NCBI GenBank assembly: GCA_947483345.1
Contig: CANKNL010000213.1
Location: forward strand, 1 to 5,361
Length of the DNA stretch: 5,361 bases
Reading direction: 5' to 3'
DNA from: Chitinophagaceae bacterium
GTDB lineage: Bacteria > Bacteroidota > Bacteroidia > Chitinophagales > Chitinophagaceae
The position numbers and the translations under genes were made by a program. Under the pieces are notes generated by a model. It worked only from the letters and a program-made list of their open reading frames with translations, was not told the origin of the DNA and made no database searches. This document shows, in pieces, positions 1 to 5,361 of the stretch (position 1 is its first letter; the number at the start of each line of letters is the position of its first letter).

Positions 1-777
1 ATTTACAATCTCTTTATTGAAGGTGATTTTGATAAAGCCATGTTGGAAAAGAAAAAAGCCGACAGTCTCTATGGTGTAAATTACTGGACGCCACAATTAC
101 TTTATATCGAAGCTTTACAGCATGTAAAAAACAGGGATGACAGTACAGCTATCAAAGTATTACAAACGATCATCAGCAGTAATCCCAATTCACCTCTCAA
201 AGAAAAGACTGAAACGATGATCGATGTTTTGCAAAGAAGAGGTGAAATTGAAAAATACCTGACCAGTCTGGACATCACAAGGGCCGAAGACAACAAGTTG
301 AAAGTTCCCGAAACACCCAAGTCTGTTAACAAACCGATTGCACCACCCGTAATAAAAGACAGTATAGTTAAAGTGGCATCGCCCTTAACCAGCGGCCCTT
401 TTGTAATGGCCATAAATGCGCCCCATCAGGTATTGATGATTTTAGAAAAGGTAGATCAGGTGTATGTAACTGAAGCAAGAAATGCATTCATCAGATACAA
501 CCGTGAAAACTATTATGGACAAGTTATCAATATTAATAAGGAACAACTGGATGCTGAACGCCAATTACTGGTCATGTCATCATTCCCTGATGCGGCGGCA
601 GCTTTGCAGTACTACATAAAAATTAAAAAAGATGCGGCATCTGAAATATCCTGGCTGCCCGCCAATAAATATTCTTTTTTAATTATTACGGATGAAAACC
701 TGCAACTGCTGAAAAACAATAAAAATATAGTGGGTTATAAAGCCCTGTTAAATACACAGTTTCCAAACAGGTTTTAA
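1..777 (+). CDS. sprE: SprE/PorW-like TPR protein of gliding motility / type IX secretion, C-terminal part (5' truncated by window edge)
   Basis: The frame is open from base 1 to a TAA at 775-777, giving 258 residues with no start in the window. The ATG at base 40 lies inside a conserved helical stretch and is not taken as the start. Residues 1-90 are helical and TPR-like, with the stretch YWTPQLLYIEAL and then DSTAIKVL, a pattern I recognise from the last repeats of SprE/PorW. A proline/lysine-rich linker (about 95-132) follows, then a compact alpha/beta domain (about 133-258) with the family's FxxYNRxxY-like and YYxxIKK-like segments and a final strand YSFLIITDENLQLL. In known members SprE/PorW is a lipoprotein needed for type IX secretion and gliding; its lipobox would lie upstream, outside the window. 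A co-oriented PBP gene follows after 94 bases. The family call rests on recalled similarity; a generic TPR protein with the same terminal domain is the alternative. Whether this organism glides cannot be told from here. Confidence 0.75.
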   Translation: MYNLFIEGDFDKAMLEKKKADSLYGVNYWTPQLLYIEALQHVKNRDDSTAIKVLQTIISSNPNSPLKEKTETMIDVLQRRGEIEKYLTSLDITRAEDNKLKVPETPKSVNKPIAPPVIKDSIVKVASPLTSGPFVMAINAPHQVLMILEKVDQVYVTEARNAFIRYNRENYYGQVININKEQLDAERQLLVMSSFPDAAAALQYYIKIKKDAASEISWLPANKYSFLIITDENLQLLKNNKNIVGYKALLNTQFPNRF

Positions 778-783
778 CATCAA

Positions 784-818
784 TTGGTAACACTATTTTT
801 TTTCTTTCGGTAGTTTTA
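784..818 (+). promoter_or_regulatory. Weak candidate Bacteroidota-type promoter upstream of the PBP gene
   Basis: TAGTTTTA at 811-818 matches the Bacteroidota -7 consensus TAnnTTTG except at the last base. A TTG at 784-786 could serve as the -33 element, but the 24-base gap is longer than the usual spacing. In an AT-rich gap such matches arise by chance, and the PBP gene may instead be read from upstream together with the SprE-like gene. No purine-rich ribosome binding site is seen before the ATG at 872, as is common in this phylum. Confidence 0.2.
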
Positions 819-831
819 TCTGATTTTTGAT

Positions 832-845
832 TTTCTAATTAGAAA
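832..845. repeat. Perfect 14-base palindrome (TTTCTAATTAGAAA) before the PBP gene
   Basis: Bases 832-845 equal their own reverse complement, with symmetry ending at the next base pair (T831/C846). The site lies 26 bases before the PBP start codon, in the only non-coding gap of appreciable length. A continuous palindrome with no loop is a poor RNA hairpin and fits a binding site for a dimeric regulator better, but no regulator is visible. AT-rich DNA yields some palindromes by chance, so the symmetry is certain and the function is not. Confidence 0.4.
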
Positions 846-871
846 CAACTAATATTTTCAATTTAAACTAC

Positions 872-3271
872 ATGAAGCGTTCTGTTAAAATTTTATGGCG
901 TGTTTTTTTTGGCGGATTTATCTTTTTAATACTCTTATTTCTTTTAGCCAATTTTGGTGTATTTGGAAAAATGCCATCGATAACGGAACTCCAAAATCCT
1001 GAAGCCGACCTGGCTTGTGAAATTTATTCAAGCGATGCGGTTTTGATGGGGAAATATTATTCTGAAAACAGAAGTGAAGTAAAATACAATGAAATATCTC
1101 CCGACCTGATAAAAGCCTTAGTCGCTACTGAGGATCAAAATTTTTATGAGCATTCAGGTATTGATGCCAAAGCCGTAGCCAGGGCTGTTATAAAATTGGG
1201 TACCGATGGTGGAGGAAGTCCGATTACCCAGCAGTTGGCAAAAATGATGTTGGGCCAGGGACATGGTAATATTATAAAACGGGGTTTTGAAAAAATAAAA
1301 GAGTGGATCGTTGCTGTAAAGCTGGAAAGGAATTTCACCAAAGAAGAAATTATTACACTTTATCTGAACAGGGCTGCATGGGGCAACGTATATGGCATCC
1401 GAAATGCATCCAGAATGTATTTTCAAAAAGAACCAAAAGATCTGAAAATTGAAGAATCGGCTGTTTTAGTTGGCATGTTAAAAGGCTTTATTTATAATCC
1501 TATCGGGCACCCCAAGGCTTCAATTGACAGAAGAAATACAGTCATTCAACGCATGGTAGATTGTAAACAACATTATTTAACTGATGCAGAAGCCGCCAAA
1601 ATAAAATCAAAACCATTAATAACCAACTACAAAAAAATTGATGAAAATGTTGGTATTGCACCTTATTTCAGGGCCGTTCTCGCTGATAAATTAAAAGACT
1701 GGTGCAAAAAGCATGAAAATCCTAAAACCGGCGAACCCTATAACCTTTACCGGGATGGGCTTAAAATTTATACAACCATTGATTCCAAAATGCAGCAATA
1801 TGCCGAAGAAGCGGTGGTTCAACATATGCCCATCATTCAAAGTAAACTGGATTGGATAATGAAAAATAATGGCGACAGAATGTGGAAGGGCCATGAGGCT
1901 ACTATTGAAGCGGCTTTTAAATTTACCGAACGGTGGAAAAGCATGAAAGATGCTGATGAAAATGAAGAAGACATCAAAAAATCATTTTATGTACCTGTAA
2001 AAATGAAAGTGTTTGCCTGGAATGCCAAAAGAGAAAAGGATACCATAATGACGCCTTTTGATTCGATTAAATACCACAAAAATATATTACAAACTTCTTT
2101 TGCAGCCATGAATCCAAAAACCGGAGAAGTAAAATGCTGGGTTGGAGGCATAGATTACAAGTGGTTTAAGTTTGATCACATCACAACAAAAAGGCAGGTA
2201 GGATCTACTATAAAACCACTCATTTATTCTTTAGCTGTTGAGGATGCAGGCTATACGGCATCCACAGAAATACCAGGTGGTTTGGTTCAGTATGGAAAAG
2301 AAATGAGAACTTTTTCTGGTGGCGGCGGCACTTTGGCCAATTGTTTGGCTAAATCAAAAAATACAGCTTCCGTTAGATTAACCAACATGCTGGGCGTAAA
2401 AAAAGTAATTGAATTTGCAAAAGAATGCGGAATAAAAGCGGCATTACCGCCTTATATTTCTTTTGCCCTTGGATCAGCTGAAATACCTATGCTGGAAATG
2501 TTACAGGCTTATTCTATGTTTCCTAATAACAGTTTTAGTATTGAGCCCATCTTACTAACCCGTATTGAAGATAAAAACGGAAATATATTAGATCAATTTA
2601 CTGCCGAATCCAAACAGGTCATGAGTGAAGCATCGGCTCATACCATGGTAGAATTAATGCAAGGTGTAGTTCAGTACGGCACTGCTCATTCACTTAATAA
2701 CTATAATATCCCTGTTCAAAAAGCGGGCAAAACGGGTACCACCAATGATAATGCCGACGGCTGGTTTATTGGCTACACGCCCGAATTACTTGCCGGAGCC
2801 TGGGTAGGATGTGAAGACCCTTTTATCCGCATTTATTCCGGAACATCGGGTGGTAATGAACTCGCACTTCCCAAATGGGGCCTATTTATGAGCAAAGTAT
2901 ATGCAGATAAAAAACTGGGCTATGGTAAAATAACGGAATTTGTAGTACCTGCTAATATGAATAATGAGTCACTTTCTGCTGATGCAGATTGGAGTAAGAT
3001 ATTTAATCAGGGAGATAGTACCGCCATTGATGAAGGAAACGGAACGGCTGATGATTTTTTTAATGCGCCGCTGCCACCCGACACTAAACCAACTGAAAAA
3101 ATTGAAATCGAAAGTCAGATTCCAAAGGCACTATTGCCTGATACTGTAAAATCAAAGAAAACAGAACCCAAAAAAACGGAAGACAAAAAAGCATCAGCAA
3201 CGCTTCAAAAGCCGGCCGATGATAAAAATAAAAAGCCTGCTGCCAAACCCAAAATAAATAATGATTATTAA
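872..3271 (+). CDS. mrcA: Class A penicillin-binding protein (PBP1A-type), bifunctional peptidoglycan glycosyltransferase/transpeptidase
   Basis: It polymerises lipid II into glycan strands and cross-links the stem peptides in the periplasm. Of 799 residues, 1-10 are basic (K2, R3, K6, R10) and 11-31 form one membrane anchor, so it is type II (N-in). The GT51 domain spans about 55-230: catalytic E87 in TEDQNFYEHSGID, motif 2 as GGGSPITQQLAK (113-124) with proline where threonine is usual, second conserved glutamate E144 in KIKEW, then LYLN (163-166) and EESAVLVGMLKG (194-205). A linker insert (about 310-405), as I recall from Bacteroidota PBPs, precedes the transpeptidase: STIK (S445 nucleophile, K448), SKN (495-497) and KTGT (620-623). 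Residues 733-799 are a proline/lysine-rich, probably disordered tail. ATG 872 is the first start after an in-frame stop at 836-838; there is no clear Shine-Dalgarno site. The class is certain; mrcA is the conventional label and paralogue identity is not proven. Confidence 0.95.
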   Translation: MKRSVKILWRVFFGGFIFLILLFLLANFGVFGKMPSITELQNPEADLACEIYSSDAVLMGKYYSENRSEVKYNEISPDLIKALVATEDQNFYEHSGIDAKAVARAVIKLGTDGGGSPITQQLAKMMLGQGHGNIIKRGFEKIKEWIVAVKLERNFTKEEIITLYLNRAAWGNVYGIRNASRMYFQKEPKDLKIEESAVLVGMLKGFIYNPIGHPKASIDRRNTVIQRMVDCKQHYLTDAEAAKIKSKPLITNYKKIDENVGIAPYFRAVLADKLKDWCKKHENPKTGEPYNLYRDGLKIYTTIDSKMQQYAEEAVVQHMPIIQSKLDWIMKNNGDRMWKGHEATIEAAFKFTERWKSMKDADENEEDIKKSFYVPVKMKVFAWNAKREKDTIMTPFDSIKYHKNILQTSFAAMNPKTGEVKCWVGGIDYKWFKFDHITTKRQVGSTIKPLIYSLAVEDAGYTASTEIPGGLVQYGKEMRTFSGGGGTLANCLAKSKNTASVRLTNMLGVKKVIEFAKECGIKAALPPYISFALGSAEIPMLEMLQAYSMFPNNSFSIEPILLTRIEDKNGNILDQFTAESKQVMSEASAHTMVELMQGVVQYGTAHSLNNYNIPVQKAGKTGTTNDNADGWFIGYTPELLAGAWVGCEDPFIRIYSGTSGGNELALPKWGLFMSKVYADKKLGYGKITEFVVPANMNNESLSADADWSKIFNQGDSTAIDEGNGTADDFFNAPLPPDTKPTEKIEIESQIPKALLPDTVKSKKTEPKKTEDKKASATLQKPADDKNKKPAAKPKINNDY

Positions 3272-3308
3272 TTTTTGGATGCCCCCAGAATGCTGAGCCA
3301 CCCTAAAA

Positions 3309-5361
3309 TTATTCAATGATCTTTTCTATTCGAATCATCTTCCCTTCATCATTTATTCCTTCCAGCACAATTCGCATCTTTTTTGTGAAATCATTATTGT
3401 AAAAAGTGATGGGCACTTTACGGTTGAATTTATCAGTTAAAATATAAGGCACCCACAATAATGTTGTTCGGGCATCTGTACCAGCAGTTGTATTAGTTTC
3501 AGCATAATCCGGCGAGTAAAATTCTTTGATGGGTGCATAACCGGCAACCTTTACCATATTCAAATCAGTTTCCTTTGGGCTTCGGTCAATTAAATCATCT
3601 CCTTTTCTGGTATATACTGATATGGCTGGGTTTATTGACCTTCCTCCTGCATCTGCTCCTCGGCCCGAAAAGTTGGGTATCATTTTAATATAAGCAATCT
3701 GTGCAAGGCTTAAATTTTCCAGGTCGCTTGTTGTCATTTCTTGTTCATCAATATAAACCAATACCGCTAAACCAGCATAAGATAATGATCGGCCAGATGC
3801 TAAGTTAAAATTACCTATAGCTAAACCCGGTACCTGATTACGGATATAACTGTAAAAATCGAATTTTGTCCAGGCTTTTTCATCATGCAACACATCAAAA
3901 GAAAAACTGTTGGCTCCACCTGAGAACAACCCATTTGCATATTTTTCATCCAGTTTTACTATCGGGTCATTTTGCCAGTTTCGTCGTCCACCTGTCTTCA
4001 CAACCACGCCCTCCATTGTTTTTTCAGTATTAAATAAATTGATACCGTTATTTTTTTTATAATAATTAAAGAGGCCCATATTTTGATTATAAGCAGTACC
4101 GGCAGTGTCGGGCAAGAGGTAATTTTTATAATTTATAATGGAAAGCGGTTGCACCAAGGTGAAATTTGATTTGCTGAAAGCCATCTGTTTATTCAGCAGT
4201 TTCGATTTATTGAATGTAAAATAAATTCTGGCCGAATCAAAAAAGACCAAACCATTTTGCTTTAAAAATCCTGTTTTATCAGGCAGAATAGAATAAAAAG
4301 TATTGGTACTGTCTGCTGTTTTAACAATCAGGTTAACCGGTTCATCTTTTTCTATTTTACCCAATGCCTCCTTTCCTATCTGGCCGAATACACCCAAGTA
4401 ATTATCGGTAGCCATATTTATAGCCGGCATTTTCTGTGCCATCAAATCGGCCCAGTTATACCTGCGCCAGCCATGGGTTAGCATGACCAGATCGAGTTTG
4501 CTTCTCAGCGAGGCGTCTGTATCATCGGTAAAATAAAATGACGGATTATGAACATAGCCTTTTATATCTCCCTTCAATAAAAAATTACTGACAATCGTAT
4601 TATCTGTTGCTTCGTTATTCATCTCGGCATCCGAAATACTAAGCGACATATTTGCCGGAATCGTATCTGCCACTAAAACTTCAATTATATTTTTCCCTCT
4701 TTTGTGTGTACTTGTCTCTTTTGTATATACTGCAGCATTGATGGTAAAATTGCTGTTATTGATAAACGCAACACGTTCTGCAACCGGCTGCCAGTTTGCA
4801 TCAAAAACTGTTAACTGCATGGTTCCAGATGGTAATGTATTTATGGGTACCACGCCTGTGAACGGTTCATCTGATGATATTTTCAGGTTGGTTTTATAAA
4901 ATACTTTCTGATACATATACAGGATAACATGTAAAGAATCTCCAGCTGTTTTATTGACCAGATTAAAAAACAATTTGTCTTTTTGCACCATGAGTTTTAA
5001 GGATACACCCCTGCCCTTTACATCCGGCAACCAGGTTTGTTGTTTGATACCGTTATCATCCAGCCATTCGGCATAATACTTGTCACCGGATTGAAAATCC
5101 AGGTTAAATTTACCCATACCATCATGTAAAACTGTTAATGGCATTATCTCTTCACCCGTTTCTTGTTTTTTAATTACCCCTGCAACATGAAAAGGTAACC
5201 CGTTAGTGTAACAGGCTTTAAAAGCGATCGTATTTACAACCCCTTCAATGATATCGCCCCCCTCAGGAAAAAACTGAAGACTGGTTGTGTTTGCGGCTTT
5301 TGATTTTTTGGCCGATACATTTTTATTGATCATTTTTATTGGCTTGCTGAAAACCATACTG
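3309..5361 (-). CDS. Macroglobulin-like (MG2-type) protein with TonB-receptor plug-like domain and no barrel, C-terminal part (5' truncated)
   Basis: The reverse frame is open from the right edge to a TAA at 3311-3309. The ATG at 5357-5355 is probably internal, since the codon before it is also open and no signal peptide follows. Counting from that Met (682 residues): a macroglobulin-like beta domain begins at LQFFPEGGDIIEG (27-39); a family segment lies around LDLVMLTHGWRRYNW (288-302); a plug-like domain at about 447-585 has MEGVVVKTGGRR, the DEKYANGLFSGG stretch, YIRNQVPGLAIG, VLVYIDEQEM and ending in ISVYTRKG. The tail carries KEFYSPDYAE (611-620), a DARTTLLWVPY segment and FYNNDFTKKMRIVLEG, which I know from barrel-less plug-containing proteins of Bacteroidota. 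No transmembrane beta-barrel follows the plug, so it is not a transporter by itself. Full members start with a signal peptide and an MG2 domain with a DKxxYxxGDTIWFKAY-like motif, expected just outside the window. Likely exported and envelope-associated; the biological role is unknown. It converges on the PBP gene across 37 bases. Confidence 0.8.
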   Translation of the reverse strand, partial: SMVFSKPIKMINKNVSAKKSKAANTTSLQFFPEGGDIIEGVVNTIAFKACYTNGLPFHVAGVIKKQETGEEIMPLTVLHDGMGKFNLDFQSGDKYYAEWLDDNGIKQQTWLPDVKGRGVSLKLMVQKDKLFFNLVNKTAGDSLHVILYMYQKVFYKTNLKISSDEPFTGVVPINTLPSGTMQLTVFDANWQPVAERVAFINNSNFTINAAVYTKETSTHKRGKNIIEVLVADTIPANMSLSISDAEMNNEATDNTIVSNFLLKGDIKGYVHNPSFYFTDDTDASLRSKLDLVMLTHGWRRYNWADLMAQKMPAINMATDNYLGVFGQIGKEALGKIEKDEPVNLIVKTADSTNTFYSILPDKTGFLKQNGLVFFDSARIYFTFNKSKLLNKQMAFSKSNFTLVQPLSIINYKNYLLPDTAGTAYNQNMGLFNYYKKNNGINLFNTEKTMEGVVVKTGGRRNWQNDPIVKLDEKYANGLFSGGANSFSFDVLHDEKAWTKFDFYSYIRNQVPGLAIGNFNLASGRSLSYAGLAVLVYIDEQEMTTSDLENLSLAQIAYIKMIPNFSGRGADAGGRSINPAISVYTRKGDDLIDRSPKETDLNMVKVAGYAPIKEFYSPDYAETNTTAGTDARTTLLWVPYILTDKFNRKVPITFYNNDFTKKMRIVLEGINDEGKMIRIEKIIE

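Noticed and set aside
102..413. Open frame on the minus strand opposite the SprE-like gene
   Set aside because: It lies entirely within a recognisable coding region on the other strand and its translation shows no domain or family resemblance; a shadow frame.
778..804. Intrinsic terminator after the SprE-like gene (T8 run at 796-803)
   Set aside because: The T-run is not preceded by a GC-rich inverted repeat; only short AT-rich symmetries such as CAATTG are seen.
1144..1894. Several minus-strand open frames opposite the PBP gene
   Set aside because: All lie antisense to the conserved glycosyltransferase and linker codons, with no protein family resemblance.
2964..3149. Small plus-strand frame inside the 3' part of the PBP gene
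   Set aside because: It overlaps the PBP in another frame, and the PBP frame is uninterrupted with its expected tail; there is no sign of a separate gene.
4702..4899. Plus-strand open frame opposite the macroglobulin/plug protein
   Set aside because: Shadow of the long minus-strand gene; no ribosome binding site or family features.
5355..5357. ATG as the true start of the minus-strand gene
   Set aside because: The frame stays open to the window edge, no signal peptide follows, and the family's N-terminal MG2 domain is missing, so the gene most likely begins beyond the window.
1..5361. Mobile element, CRISPR array, tRNA/rRNA or defence system
   Set aside because: No transposase or integrase features, no regularly spaced repeats, no tRNA-like arms and no defence-type domains were seen on either strand; coding density is near complete with envelope genes.

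Overview
The window looks like an ordinary chromosomal segment from a member of the Bacteroidota, probably Chitinophagaceae or a close relative. This rests on protein family content: a SprE/PorW-like gliding/type IX secretion protein, a Bacteroidota-style class A penicillin-binding protein, and a macroglobulin-plus-plug surface protein family typical of this phylum. AT-rich sequence and the absence of an evident Shine-Dalgarno site before the one complete gene fit the same assignment. The lineage is inferred from recognised protein features, not from a database search.

Layout: (1) 1-777, plus strand: the C-terminal 258 residues of a SprE/PorW-type TPR protein, cut by the left edge. (2) 778-871: a 94-base AT-rich gap with a perfect 14-base palindrome and at best a weak promoter-like signal. 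(3) 872-3271, plus strand: a complete 799-residue bifunctional penicillin-binding protein (GT51 glycosyltransferase plus transpeptidase). (4) 3272-3308: a 37-base convergent gap without a convincing terminator. (5) 3309-5361, minus strand: the C-terminal part of a large, probably exported protein with macroglobulin-like domains and a TonB-receptor-plug-like domain but no beta-barrel, cut by the right edge.

The two plus-strand genes could be read together. SprE/PorW links the periplasmic/outer-membrane ring of the type IX secretion system to its motor or to substrate handling, and the PBP builds peptidoglycan in the same compartment, so both are envelope functions. The minus-strand gene is convergent and belongs to another transcription unit. 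I found no tRNA, rRNA, CRISPR array, insertion sequence, phage gene or defence system. Nothing here is clearly a previously undescribed system. The points most worth a second look are the proline in the GT51 GGST motif of the PBP, the palindrome in front of it, and the plug-without-barrel protein, whose function is unknown.
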